Source: JAQGMV01 sp035626595
GTDB taxonomy: Bacteria; Pseudomonadota; Gammaproteobacteria; Burkholderiales; SG8-41
Direction of reading: 5' to 3'
DNA length: 64,000 bases
Assembly: GCA_035626595.1 (NCBI GenBank)
Contig: DASPNJ010000103.1
Coordinates: forward strand, 159,763-223,762
The notes under the pieces were generated by a model, which saw only the letters and a program-made list of their open reading frames with translations, had not been told where the DNA came from and did no database searches. A program made the position numbers and the translations under genes. This document shows positions 51,120-59,945 of this stretch, in pieces (position 1 is the first letter of the stretch; every line of letters starts with the position of its first letter).

Positions 51120-51149
51120 AATGTATCAGCGGCACTTTCTCAGGGTCAA
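51120..51149 (-). promoter_or_regulatory. possible sigma-70 promoter for the secreted protein/RTX operon
   Basis: On the minus strand TTGACC (51149-51144) and TACATT (51125-51120) with an 18-bp spacer, about 110 nt before the secreted-protein start at 51009. The 203-bp gap is A/T-richer than its surroundings. At 51199-51217 a CGTAGGG-TTTCT-CCCTACG hairpin overlaps the glycosyltransferase stop. Confidence 0.45.
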
Positions 51150-51212
51150 TGCGTATGGCGCCGATAAACGTTCAAGAGCGCCGCGCGCGCGTCACGTTCG
51201 TAGGGTTTCTCC

Positions 51213-52406
51213 CTACGCCATTTCAAGCTCGATCTCGTCGGCCATGCGGCGCGCGCTTTCGCGCGCGTCGTAGTCTCGGTAAAGCACGGCGACACCTTCT
51301 GCTGCGTTCTTGAAATTCAATGTGCCGAGCACTTTAGTCACCACCGACCCGATGTGCGAATAGCCGGCGTCGGCCGGCGAGGCGACCCCGGCCCCGAGCC
51401 GAGTGATGTTTCCGGCCACGATCGCCTGCTCCACATGTGTCGGATACAGAACCAGCGGAACGCCTGCGAGCAGCATGGCCGCGACGGTGCCGTGGCCGCC
51501 GTGCAGCACTGCGACGTCTGCGGCGGCGGCGGCATCGGCGATCCGCACCGCACACGTCGCAATTCGCAGCGTCGACGATTCGAGGCGGCGCGCTGCGGTC
51601 GGGCTGAGGCCGGGGGCTATCCAGAGTACCGACGCCGCCGTGTCTGCGAGCGCCCGCGCCACCCGCTGCATATTGTCGCGGCCCGGCCGCAGATAAACGA
51701 AAACGCGACTCGTGCCTGCGTCCGGCCACGTGGGAACGGCGCCGCTCACGTCCATGTATACGGGACCATGGTAATCAGCGCCCTGCCGCTGCGGATAATG
51801 GTCGAGCTCACGGAACGTGCACAGAAGCTCCCGCTCCGCATCGAGCATGCCGGTCAACGCCGACAGAGGCGGCAGCGTCGATTGCTCGAGCGCACGATTG
51901 ATGTTCGCGAGAACCGTGGCGTCGCTGGTCTCGAGCCTTTCGCGTGGAACGGATTCCCACGTACGGAAGCTCGGGAACGGGCTCACACGTGGTGGAATCG
52001 AAAACCCGACGCCGTACTGGATACGCGCGATCGGCAAACCGCGCGCAGCAAGCAGCGCCGTGGGCGCGTATTCGGCAATTACAATCTGCGGCGCGACGTG
52101 CCGGTAGAGCTCACGCCAGGCACTGACGAGTCCCAGCAGCCCGGCGCTGTCCGCGTAGCCGTAGCGCAGAAGGATCTCGGAGTAGCTGCAAGGCGGCGCT
52201 GCAGGCCCCGCCGCGCGGCGTTGCCAGATCGGCGCCTGCATGCAGCGAAAGCCGCGGGCGCGCAGCAGAGCATCGGCAGCGGAGACATCGCGCAACGCGA
52301 ACACGATCTCGTGCCCGCGCGCCTGCAACTCGATCGCCAGCGGCAGGAGCTGACCGACGTGGCCCAGGTTTGCCCCGAGCTCCGAGGCGAGGAGGATTCG
52401 TGACAT
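51213..52406 (-). CDS. UGT/MGT-type glycosyltransferase (GT1 family)
   Basis: A 397-residue GT-B enzyme. N-terminal acceptor domain SELGANLGHVGQLLPLAIEL; C-terminal donor-binding end with VAVLHGGHGTVAAMLLAGVP and LVLYPTHVEQAIVAGNITRLGAG, the GT1 signature. Substrates cannot be read; family members glycosylate lipids, antibiotics or small metabolites. The TAG stop lies in a CGTAGGG/CCCTACG hairpin. An R2 hairpin sits 13 bp before the ATG. Confidence 0.88.
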   Translation of the reverse strand: MSRILLASELGANLGHVGQLLPLAIELQARGHEIVFALRDVSAADALLRARGFRCMQAPIWQRRAAGPAAPPCSYSEILLRYGYADSAGLLGLVSAWRELYRHVAPQIVIAEYAPTALLAARGLPIARIQYGVGFSIPPRVSPFPSFRTWESVPRERLETSDATVLANINRALEQSTLPPLSALTGMLDAERELLCTFRELDHYPQRQGADYHGPVYMDVSGAVPTWPDAGTSRVFVYLRPGRDNMQRVARALADTAASVLWIAPGLSPTAARRLESSTLRIATCAVRIADAAAAADVAVLHGGHGTVAAMLLAGVPLVLYPTHVEQAIVAGNITRLGAGVASPADAGYSHIGSVVTKVLGTLNFKNAAEGVAVLYRDYDARESARRMADEIELEMA

Positions 52407-52419
52407 TCAAGGTCCCGTC

Positions 52420-52438
52420 GGTGCGCTATCAGCGCACC
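52420..52438. repeat. R2 19-nt hairpin between the glycosyltransferase and the DUF58 gene
   Basis: GGTGCGCT-ATC-AGCGCACC with an outer CTACGTG flank; 25 bp after the DUF58 stop and 13 bp before the glycosyltransferase start. Confidence 0.85.
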
Positions 52439-52463
52439 CTACGTGATTACGTGGCGAATGCAT

Positions 52464-53768
52464 TTACAGTAGTCGCGCGCGCTTGATGTCGAGATACCGG
52501 TTCACCAGCGCGATCGGCAGCTCCGTCGGCTCGACGTCCAGACATTGCGTGCCCGCTCGTGCGAGCCTGCGAAAAGCGAGCTCGCGGTTGCGCAGGTAGT
52601 CAGCCGTCGCCGCGTAAGTCAGCGCACGCTCGTGCGTGTCGATGCGGGTCTTGAGCGCCCGCGAGAGGATCGCCTCGCGTAACGATGCAAACAGCACGAG
52701 GTGCCGCCGGTTCAGAAGATTCAGCGCGGGCGCGAGCGTGTCCTCGTCCTCGTCGCGCAGGTTGGACACAATCACGATCAGCGCACGCTTGCGCACCCGC
52801 ACCATGAGCTGCACGGCCGCGGCATAGTAATCGGAGGTCGAGAGCGTCGGCTGAAGATCGTAGAGCTGGTTGAGCATCGCAGTCACGGTCGCTGCCGACT
52901 TGCGCGGCGCCATGAAACGCGTATGTCCGCTCATGGTCATGAAACCCGCCGCGTCGCCCTGCCGCACGCTCACATACGCGAGCAGGAGAACGGCATTCAG
53001 CACGTGGTCGAAATGCGACAGCGCGTCGTCGTGCGCGCCGAGGCGGCGCCCGCAGTCGATCAGGAACACGACGTTCTGATCGCGCTCGTCCTGGTACTCG
53101 CGCGAGATCAACTTGCCTGCGCGCGAGGTCGCTTTCCAGTCGATCTGGCGCTGCATGTCGCCTTCGCGGTACTCGCGAAGCTGGTGGAACTCGAGTCCTT
53201 CGCCCCGCCGCTGCCGCTGGAGCACGCCGATCTGCGACAGGCGCTGATCGGTGGCGAGCAGCGCGTACTTGGAGAGCGCCGCGAAGTTCGGATACACGCG
53301 AATCAGCGTGGCATCGGCCGCACGCGTGCGCCGCTCCCACAGTGCGAGCGGCGAAAGCGTGCGCAGCTCGACCGCGCCGAATTCGAGCTCACCCCGCGTG
53401 AGCGGCTTCAACTGGTACTCGAGCTCAGCCCATCCCTGCGGCCCGATCCGAACGCGCTGGGGCAGCCCGCGTATTTCGCAGCTCGCCGGATGGTGATCGT
53501 AGATGGCGGCGTCGCGGCGGGATGTCGATGCGTTGCGCAGCCGCACGTGGATCGGATGCCATACGCCGAGCGCGAGCGAGCCCGGAACGGCGCGCTCGGC
53601 GGCGAGCGGCTGCGCGCGCCACGCGAGCAGCGCGTCGAACCCGGCAACGGCGCAGAGCACGATCAACGCGGCGGCCGCCGGGAGTCGAAGTCCCGCAAAA
53701 ACGATCGAGACGGCGGCGAGCGCAAGCAGCACCGCGAGCAGCGCAAGCAGACGCCCCGCCGGTATCAC
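52464..53768 (-). CDS. DUF58 (von Willebrand-like) membrane protein
   Basis: A 434-residue protein. Two N-terminal transmembrane helices (about 5-25 and 30-50), then an outer domain and the DUF58 signature GEGLEFHQLREYREGDMQRQIDWKATSRAGKLISREYQDERD (two overlapping windows), and a VWA-like FLIDCGRRL. GTG start 53768 overlaps the moxR stop (GTGA). DUF58 proteins are partners of MoxR AAA+ ATPases; the role in this group is not established. Confidence 0.92.
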   Translation of the reverse strand: MIPAGRLLALLAVLLALAAVSIVFAGLRLPAAAALIVLCAVAGFDALLAWRAQPLAAERAVPGSLALGVWHPIHVRLRNASTSRRDAAIYDHHPASCEIRGLPQRVRIGPQGWAELEYQLKPLTRGELEFGAVELRTLSPLALWERRTRAADATLIRVYPNFAALSKYALLATDQRLSQIGVLQRQRRGEGLEFHQLREYREGDMQRQIDWKATSRAGKLISREYQDERDQNVVFLIDCGRRLGAHDDALSHFDHVLNAVLLLAYVSVRQGDAAGFMTMSGHTRFMAPRKSAATVTAMLNQLYDLQPTLSTSDYYAAAVQLMVRVRKRALIVIVSNLRDEDEDTLAPALNLLNRRHLVLFASLREAILSRALKTRIDTHERALTYAATADYLRNRELAFRRLARAGTQCLDVEPTELPIALVNRYLDIKRARLL

Positions 53769-54826
53769 GCGCGCGGGGCTTCCACTTTTTCGAGCAGCGC
53801 CGCGAGGATCGAGTCGGCATCGTGTCCTTCGATCTCGAGCTCCGGCGCCGGCGTCACGCGATGCCGCAGACACGCGGGCGCGATGCGTTTCACGTCGTCG
53901 GGCGTGACGTGATCGCGCCCGGCGATGAGCGCCGCCGCTCGCGCGGCGCGAATGAGCGAGAGCGAGCCGCGCGGGCCCGCGCCTGCCGTGACGCCGTTCC
54001 ACGTCCGCGTCGCGCGCACGATGCGCACGGCGTAGTCGAGCACCGCGTCGTCGAGCAGGAGCGTTGCGGCGACCTGTTGCAGCGCGAGCACCGTATCGGG
54101 CTTCACGAGCGTCGTGACGTCGTCCACGTGGAGCTTTTCGCCGACGGTTTGCGTGGTTACCTGCCGCGCGAGCCGGCGCTCTTCCTCGAGCGAGGGGTAG
54201 CCGATGCGGATCTTCAGTAGAAAGCGGTCGAGCTGCGCCTCCGGCAGCGCGTACGTGCCTTCCTGCTCGATAGGGTTCTGCGTCGCCAGCACCATGAACG
54301 GCGGGGCCAGCGGCTCGGACGTGCCCTCGATCGTCACCTGCCCTTCCTGCATGACTTCGAGCAGCGCCGCCTGCGTCTTCGCCGGCGCGCGGTTGATCTC
54401 GTCCGCGAGCAGAAGGTTCGTAAATACCGGGCCGCGACGCGTCGTGAACTGGCCCGTGGAGGGATCGTACAGCGTGTGGCCGCTCACGTCCGCAGGCATC
54501 AGATCCGGCGTGAACTGGATGCGCCGGAACGTCCCGTTGAAGGTCTTCGCGAGGGCCCGCACCAGCAGCGTCTTGCCGAGACCGGGCACGCCCTCGATCA
54601 GCACGTGGCCGCCGGCGATGAGCCCGGTGAGCGTCTGCTGCACGACCTCGTCCTGGCCGACGACCGCCTTGCCGATCTCGCGGTGCATCGCGGCCGCGAC
54701 CGCGGCGGCGCGTTCGGTGCGCTCGCGCGTGTTGTCGATCGGCGGCGCGCCGCCGGCGCCCGCATTGGCCGGTGCGCTATCAGCGTCTGCTTTGGTCGGT
54801 GCGCTATCAGCGTCTTTTTCCATCAT
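53765..54826 (-). CDS. moxR: MoxR-family AAA+ ATPase
   Basis: A 353-residue ATPase. Walker A GVPGLGKTLLVRALAKTF, Walker B LLADEINRAPAKTQAALLEV, sensor 1 MVLATQNPIEQEGTYALPEA, and the winged C-terminal GASPRGSLSL-type GPRGSLSLIRAA. These ATPases act as chaperones for VWA-domain proteins. The N-terminal 30 residues (DADSAPTKADADSAPANAG) come from a tandem repeat related to R2. ATG 54826 or 54823 (MM); both overlap the DUF4350 stop. Confidence 0.94.
   Translation of the reverse strand: MMEKDADSAPTKADADSAPANAGAGGAPPIDNTRERTERAAAVAAAMHREIGKAVVGQDEVVQQTLTGLIAGGHVLIEGVPGLGKTLLVRALAKTFNGTFRRIQFTPDLMPADVSGHTLYDPSTGQFTTRRGPVFTNLLLADEINRAPAKTQAALLEVMQEGQVTIEGTSEPLAPPFMVLATQNPIEQEGTYALPEAQLDRFLLKIRIGYPSLEEERRLARQVTTQTVGEKLHVDDVTTLVKPDTVLALQQVAATLLLDDAVLDYAVRIVRATRTWNGVTAGAGPRGSLSLIRAARAAALIAGRDHVTPDDVKRIAPACLRHRVTPAPELEIEGHDADSILAALLEKVEAPRA
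54771..54812. repeat. R2-related tandem repeat coding the MoxR N-terminus
   Basis: GGTGCGCTATCAGCGTCT at 54771-54788 and again at 54798-54815, period 27. The first 15 bases equal those of the R2 copy at 52420, but the second arm is lost. On the minus strand both are read as DADSAP. Confidence 0.65.
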
Positions 54827-56016
54827 CCCCCCGCCCTGCGTGTGAGCTTCTCTTCGATCTGCTGGAGTGTACGGACCGCGGCGGTGAACGCGGCGGGTGT
54901 GTCCGGCGTGCCGGTCCACGCGTGCTCGATGTCGCGGGTGGGCATCTGCGTGAGGTCGGCCAGCCGCGGTACGCGCTGCCGCAGCGGCAGATCGGCGAGC
55001 GCCGGACGCGCACGCGCGATCCGGTGCAGACAGCTTTCGCGCGCGGCGGCGAGCAGGCTTGCCGCTGCGCCCGAGCGCCACAGGTAACGGCCGCTCGCGC
55101 GCAGGTGGTCCAGCAGCCGGCGGCGCGCACGCTCGGGCCGCGGCGCCAGCGGCCCGAAGCGATTCGCCGAGCGCCACAGCGACAGGAACAGCAGGACGGC
55201 TCCCGCGGCGAGCGGTACGCGCGCTTCGCGTGCGAGCCATTCGATGAGCGACGGCTGCTCGAAGCGCGGCGCGATGATCACGCTGCCGCTGCCGGTCGCG
55301 AGGTTCACGAGCACGAGCGCAAACGCCGCGTGGTCGTGCTGTCCGATCGTTTCGTTCGTGAGAAACGCGAACGACGGCAAAACCGTCACGCGGCCGCGAC
55401 CGACTTCGAGGTGGAGGAGCGTCGTGCCGAACGCGTCCTGCTGCGCGAGCCGCGTGCGGTCCGGCATGGCGGGAACCAGCCGCACCGCGTGCGGCATGAG
55501 CACGCGCAGAGATTTCGCCTCACCTTCACCCCTCGAGAGGGACGGGTCGGGCAGGCGGATCTCGGCGGGTGCGCTGCGTCCGCTCTCGGCCGCGCGCTCG
55601 CGCCTGCGCTTCGGCTCCGGCGCTGCGCCCGCGACGTCGCGACGCTCGATGCTGAGCGCGTCGAGAACGGTATCGCGCTCGTGTAGCCGCTCCGCCTCGA
55701 TGATGAGGTGTCCGCCTTGCGCGACCCACGACGCGAGACGCTCGGCGCGGGCCCTGGTGTGCGACGCGCGCCCACGCGGCACGAACATCGTCGCGCCTGC
55801 GCCGGTGCGCTCGAGCTCCGCAGCGTCCTTCGCTTGCCGCACGCTCGATCCCATGCGCTCGAGCAGGCGCTGGAGCGCGAGCAGCGGATTGCGCGCGGCC
55901 TCGCCACGGAACCCGACGTGCTCGCGCTGCGTCGTGTACTCGAAATTCTTGTAGAACCAGAAACCGCCGGCGGCCAGGACCCCAAGCAGAAGGTAGAAGC
56001 GCAGGTCGCGCGTCAT
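54823..56016 (-). CDS. DUF4350 membrane protein
   Basis: A 397-residue protein: N-terminal transmembrane helix (about 6-22), a DUF4350-type domain with LERMGSSVRQAKDAAELE and RAERLASWVAQGGHLIIEAE, a second transmembrane segment (about 275-292) and a C-terminal helical region. A loop (about 162-185, LPDPSLSRGEGEAKSLR) carries an R5 repeat. ATGA overlap with the DUF4129 gene and overlap with moxR. Confidence 0.88.
   Translation of the reverse strand: MTRDLRFYLLLGVLAAGGFWFYKNFEYTTQREHVGFRGEAARNPLLALQRLLERMGSSVRQAKDAAELERTGAGATMFVPRGRASHTRARAERLASWVAQGGHLIIEAERLHERDTVLDALSIERRDVAGAAPEPKRRRERAAESGRSAPAEIRLPDPSLSRGEGEAKSLRVLMPHAVRLVPAMPDRTRLAQQDAFGTTLLHLEVGRGRVTVLPSFAFLTNETIGQHDHAAFALVLVNLATGSGSVIIAPRFEQPSLIEWLAREARVPLAAGAVLLFLSLWRSANRFGPLAPRPERARRRLLDHLRASGRYLWRSGAAASLLAAARESCLHRIARARPALADLPLRQRVPRLADLTQMPTRDIEHAWTGTPDTPAAFTAAVRTLQQIEEKLTRRAGG
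55518..55550. repeat. R5 dispersed repeat inside the DUF4350 gene
   Basis: CCTCACCTTCACCCCTCGAG followed by AGGGACGGGTCGG. It is read on the minus strand as DPSLSRGEGEA, a peptide typical of this repeat. Confidence 0.6.
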
Positions 56017-57467
56017 GCGGCGGCGGCTTCGGCGAAGTGCCTGCGCCATTCGGCGCACAGCGCGGCGACGCTGTCGGCCTCGGGCAAGCGTCCGGCGTAC
56101 GCGGTTTCCTGCCAGTGCGCGACGAGCCTGCCGAAGAAGTCTGATCGTCCCGGGTCGCCCAGTGCCGCGACGCGCCGCACGCAGTCGCCTTCGGTATCGC
56201 CGGCGGCGATCTCCAGCCCGCCACGGTGGACGAGCGCCGAGAGCGCGCCGCGGTAGAGCAGGCTCAGGGCGAGCCGCGTGTGACCTCCGTTCAATTGGGC
56301 GAGCGCTGCCGCGGCGACGTCGCGCGGCAGCGATTCGGGCGCGATCTCCAGGCCGAAGACGGCTCCCGGCGGCGTGTAGCGCGGACGCGCAGCGCCGCTC
56401 CAGCCGAACGCGAGGTGACGCATGCGATAGAGCGCGTACAACAGCGCTGCGATGACAACGATCCACATCGCGACGCGCGCGAGCTCCGCGAAGGCGCCGA
56501 GTCCCTGCCACGATGCACGGGCTCCGCTTTCAGGCGGCCTGTCCGAGCTGCCGCCGATGTAGCGCAGCCGGCGCACGTCCTGGTACTGCTCGAATTCCGG
56601 GCTCGCGAGGATCTCGCGAATGGCGCTTGAAGCCTCGCGCTCCGCTGCCTGCGCTTCGGGCGCGACGATCGGCGGCAGCACCAGCGCCAGCACGAGCGCA
56701 GCGGCCACAACGGCCGCGCGCGGGCGCGCTCGTTCGCGCCGCCCGTAACGTCGCAGCGCGAGCTCGACGTCCCATGCCTCGAGCTCGGTGCGGCGATTGA
56801 GGTACAGCGCGAACCCCGCGGCGACGTAGAACGGCTCGAGCAGCGTGACCGTAGCAGCGTAGAACGCGATCGACAGCCACTGTTGCCACGGCGCCGCCTC
56901 GCCGCGCATGAGGCCCATCAGGCCGAAGTCTTGGTCGTACGGCGCCGGCGTGAAGAGGTCTATCGCGGCCCACAGCGAGAGCATCACGAGCAGCTCGAAA
57001 TGCAGGAACACGATCGTCGCCCAGACCGCATGGCGCCGGCTGCGGCCGTGCAGCGCCCGCGCGCGGCGTGTCGCCGCCCGCCCGCGCAGGCGCTCGAGAT
57101 GCCAAACGGGCAGATTGAACGAGCGCGCGAGATCGAAGCGGTACACGGTGAGACTCGCGAGCAGACCCGGAGAGCGCAGCGCAGCGCCGATCACCTCGCG
57201 GAGCCGCGGGCGCTCGCCGAACACGGCGCGCGCCAGCACGTCGAGCACCGCGCGGTCGAAGAGCGGCTTCAGCCACCAGATCGCGATGATGGCGAGCCCG
57301 TGGTTGTCGTGGAAGACCAGCGTCGCGACGCACGTGGCGAGGGCGAACAGCGGCAGCCACGCCGCGATGGCCGTCGGCCACCACGTGCGTGTCATCGCGA
57401 CGCCGAGATCGACCGCCTCCATCGGCGTGCGGCGTCGCAGATGCAGCGCGAGACGGTCAAGATCCAC
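56013..57467 (-). CDS. DUF4129 membrane protein
   Basis: A 484-residue protein with several transmembrane helices in the first 260 residues (for example TAIAAWLPLFALATCVATLV and LEPFYVAAGFALYL), one at about 340, and a C-terminal DUF4129 domain (LEIAPESLPRDVAAAALAQL, LALSLLYRGALSALVHRGGL). In other genomes DUF4129 proteins carry a transglutaminase-like domain or accompany MoxR and DUF58. GTG start at 57467 overlaps the SpoIIM gene by 11 nt; it is the best fit, though ATG at 57423 is possible. Confidence 0.85.
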   Translation of the reverse strand: MDLDRLALHLRRRTPMEAVDLGVAMTRTWWPTAIAAWLPLFALATCVATLVFHDNHGLAIIAIWWLKPLFDRAVLDVLARAVFGERPRLREVIGAALRSPGLLASLTVYRFDLARSFNLPVWHLERLRGRAATRRARALHGRSRRHAVWATIVFLHFELLVMLSLWAAIDLFTPAPYDQDFGLMGLMRGEAAPWQQWLSIAFYAATVTLLEPFYVAAGFALYLNRRTELEAWDVELALRRYGRRERARPRAAVVAAALVLALVLPPIVAPEAQAAEREASSAIREILASPEFEQYQDVRRLRYIGGSSDRPPESGARASWQGLGAFAELARVAMWIVVIAALLYALYRMRHLAFGWSGAARPRYTPPGAVFGLEIAPESLPRDVAAAALAQLNGGHTRLALSLLYRGALSALVHRGGLEIAAGDTEGDCVRRVAALGDPGRSDFFGRLVAHWQETAYAGRLPEADSVAALCAEWRRHFAEAAAA

Positions 57468-58437
57468 GGTCGCGCCCGGCGAAGAGAAAGTAGCCGACCA
57501 CGAGCACCCAGCCGGCCGCCCCGACGGCGTACTTGATCGCGGGCTCGATCGCGCCGCGCGGGGACCAGAAAGCCTCGACGAACGCCGCTGCGAAGAGCAT
57601 TGCCGCGGCGCCATACATGATGCCGGCCGCCGCGCGGCCGGCGGCGACGAGCGCCTGCGTGCGGGTGAGCCGGCCCGGCGCAACCAGCGCGCCGCCGAGC
57701 TTGAGCCCCGCCGCGCCGGCCAGCACGAGGCCGGTCAGCTCGAGCGCGCTGTGCCCTGCGACGAACGAATAGAACGCGACGCCGAGGCCCGCGTTCGTCA
57801 CGTAGCCGAAGACGGTGCCGAGCGCGACACCGTTGAACAGGAGAAAGAACAGTGCGCCGATCCCGAACAGGAGCCCGCCGGCGAACATCTGGAAGGCGAT
57901 GCGAACGTTGTTGAAGATGTAGAAACCGAACATCGCGAAATCGGTCTCGGCGCCGCGCCGTCCGAGCCTGTCCGCGTTGCGGCCGTACATCTCCTCGAAT
58001 TCGGCGATCTGCTCCGCCGGGACGACGTAGAGCGCGGCGTCGGGGTACAGCCACGTCAGCACCCCCATCCCGATGAAGGGGACGCCGAAGAGGACAGCGG
58101 CAGCGAGCACCGCGCGGCGCTCGGCGCGCACGATGCGGGCGAACCCGCCGTAGAAATACCCGAGCCAGCGGCTGCGGTCGCCGGAGCGCGCGCCATACAG
58201 CACCTGATGGATCTCGCTCGCGAGGCGGTGCAGACGCTCGACGACCTGCGCGCCGTAGCGGCGGTCGCGCGCGAGCGCGAGCTGGTGGCACAGCCGCCGG
58301 TAGCGCTGCGGCACCTGCGCTTCGTCGAGCGCGGCAGCGGCGTCCTTCTTCTTGGCGGTGCTGCGGCGCCGCTCGAGCCAGCGCTCGAGCGCCGCCCATT
58401 CCGGCGCGTAGCGGTCCTCGAAGACCTGCTGCCTCAT
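57457..58437 (-). CDS. stage II sporulation protein M (SpoIIM)-family membrane protein
   Basis: A 326-residue protein: a charged helical N-terminal region (about 1-105), then five or six transmembrane helices with the SpoIIM signature FYIFNNVRIAFQMFAGGLLF and VALGTVFGYV, and GHSALELTGLVLAGAAGLKL. In Bacillus, SpoIIM works in engulfment; non-sporulating bacteria carry this subfamily next to MoxR, RDD and DUF58. ATG 58437 overlaps the RDD stop (ATGA). Confidence 0.9.
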   Translation of the reverse strand: MRQQVFEDRYAPEWAALERWLERRRSTAKKKDAAAALDEAQVPQRYRRLCHQLALARDRRYGAQVVERLHRLASEIHQVLYGARSGDRSRWLGYFYGGFARIVRAERRAVLAAAVLFGVPFIGMGVLTWLYPDAALYVVPAEQIAEFEEMYGRNADRLGRRGAETDFAMFGFYIFNNVRIAFQMFAGGLLFGIGALFFLLFNGVALGTVFGYVTNAGLGVAFYSFVAGHSALELTGLVLAGAAGLKLGGALVAPGRLTRTQALVAAGRAAAGIMYGAAAMLFAAAFVEAFWSPRGAIEPAIKYAVGAAGWVLVVGYFLFAGRDRGS

Positions 58438-59138
58438 CGGCCGCCGCGGCCCACGAGAAAGTTGGCGATGCGGATCACCCGCTCGCGCGCATCCGGCCCG
58501 CCGGGGCCCACCAGCGGCTCGGCCACCCGCGCGAGCTCTTCGGCGCGCTCGGGCGTCAGGTCCGGCACGCGCTCGGCGTAATCGACGATCGCGCGCGCTT
58601 CTTCGATCGCGAGCGGCAGCGGCGGCGGCAGCGGGGGTGCGTTCGGAATCGCGGTAACGGTGCGCCGCTCGTCGCGGTAGACGACCACGGTTTGCGCCAC
58701 GATATCGCCGAGCCGTTTGAAATCGCGGTTTATCAGCATCGAGAGGAGCCCGGCACCGTACAGGACCGGCAGGAAATCGACCGCGCGCAGCAGGTTACGA
58801 ATGACCGCCGCCGCGAGCTGCACTGGCGTGCCGTCGTCGTTCACGACGCGCAGTCCCATCATTTTCTTGCCCGGCGTCGCGCCGCTCATATAGACCTCGA
58901 ACAGCGCCGGATAGAACCACTCGAGCAGGAACGCCGTGAGCAGCACGAAGCCCATCCCGAATTCCCGCAGCGGCGACAGGATCATGGAGGCGGTTAAAAA
59001 GATCGTGAGCCGCAGCACGAGATCGATGGCCCACGCACATGCGCGCGGCACGGGCCCGGCCAGACGCAGGTTGAGCTCGATGCCTTCCGGCGTCGTGATC
59101 GACCGCAGCGTATCCAGCGCAGAGGCCGCGCCGCTCAC
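58434..59138 (-). CDS. RDD-family membrane protein
   Basis: A 234-residue protein with the RDD domain (about 20-150): RACAWAIDLVLRLTIF supplies the R and D, and GATPGKKMMGLRVVNDDGTP and FLPVLYGAGLLSMLINRDFK follow. C-terminal Pro-rich tail and a charged helix. GTG start (59138) overlaps the upstream stop (GTGA). Confidence 0.92.
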   Translation of the reverse strand: MSGAASALDTLRSITTPEGIELNLRLAGPVPRACAWAIDLVLRLTIFLTASMILSPLREFGMGFVLLTAFLLEWFYPALFEVYMSGATPGKKMMGLRVVNDDGTPVQLAAAVIRNLLRAVDFLPVLYGAGLLSMLINRDFKRLGDIVAQTVVVYRDERRTVTAIPNAPPLPPPLPLAIEEARAIVDYAERVPDLTPERAEELARVAEPLVGPGGPDARERVIRIANFLVGRGGR

Positions 59139-59887
59139 CCGTTAAAGAAAATGTCTTTGTAAGCGGCGTACACCGAGCCGATCAGCACCGGACCGAGCGC
59201 GAGCCAGCCGAGCAGGAGCGGCAGCGTTGCGAGTATCGCGAGCAGGAACACGATCGCGCCGTAGATCAGGAACGGCAGGATGTTCCGCAGGCACGCCCTG
59301 AAGCTCTGCCCCAGCGCCGCGGTCGGCCGCAGGCCGTGAAAGACGACGAGCGGCGAAGCGAACCACAGCGCCATCTGCACGGGCACGATGAGCGCGAACA
59401 ACACCAGGAGCCCAAGCACCGCGCGCATGCCGAAGCCGGAGCCACCGAACCCGGCCCATACGAGGATCAGCGCGCCGGGAATCATTGCGAGGATGTAGAG
59501 CCCGAGCCCGACCGCGCCGACGATGACGAGCGGACCGACGTGGGTCTGGAAGGCCGCGAACAGATCGCTCACGCCGACGGCCTCGCCATTCTGGCGACGG
59601 CGACAGGCGATCATCAGCCCGCCGACGAACACCGGCATGAGCAACTGGATCGCGAAGCTTCCGATGAACGGCACGATGCTCACCGCAAGCGAGATCGCGA
59701 CCAGCACGATCGCGATCAGAATCCACGTGCCGGGATCCGCCCTGAACGTGCGCCAGCCGGCGCCGATCCAGCTCGATCCGCGTCCCGCCTCCACCGCTCT
59801 GCCGCCGTCGATGAAATCGCCTTCGACTTCCACCGCATCGGCCACGCGCGCGGTCGGCGGAAGGTACGGGTTCTCCTGTATCGCCAT
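59135..59887 (-). CDS. BPSS1780-family membrane protein
   Basis: A 250-residue protein: N-terminal ENPYLPPTARVAD (a motif common in DUF4013/BPSS1780-like proteins), then about six transmembrane helices. Clear ribosome site (GGGGGAG before ATG 59887). It is the first gene of the seven-gene MoxR operon, divergent from the TauE/SafE gene 58 bp away. Confidence 0.88.
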   Translation of the reverse strand: MAIQENPYLPPTARVADAVEVEGDFIDGGRAVEAGRGSSWIGAGWRTFRADPGTWILIAIVLVAISLAVSIVPFIGSFAIQLLMPVFVGGLMIACRRRQNGEAVGVSDLFAAFQTHVGPLVIVGAVGLGLYILAMIPGALILVWAGFGGSGFGMRAVLGLLVLFALIVPVQMALWFASPLVVFHGLRPTAALGQSFRACLRNILPFLIYGAIVFLLAILATLPLLLGWLALGPVLIGSVYAAYKDIFFNG

Positions 59888-59945
59888 GACGCTCCCCCTC
59901 GCGGGCAACAATAGTTGAATCGATGTGCCGTGGCAAACTCGGCGG

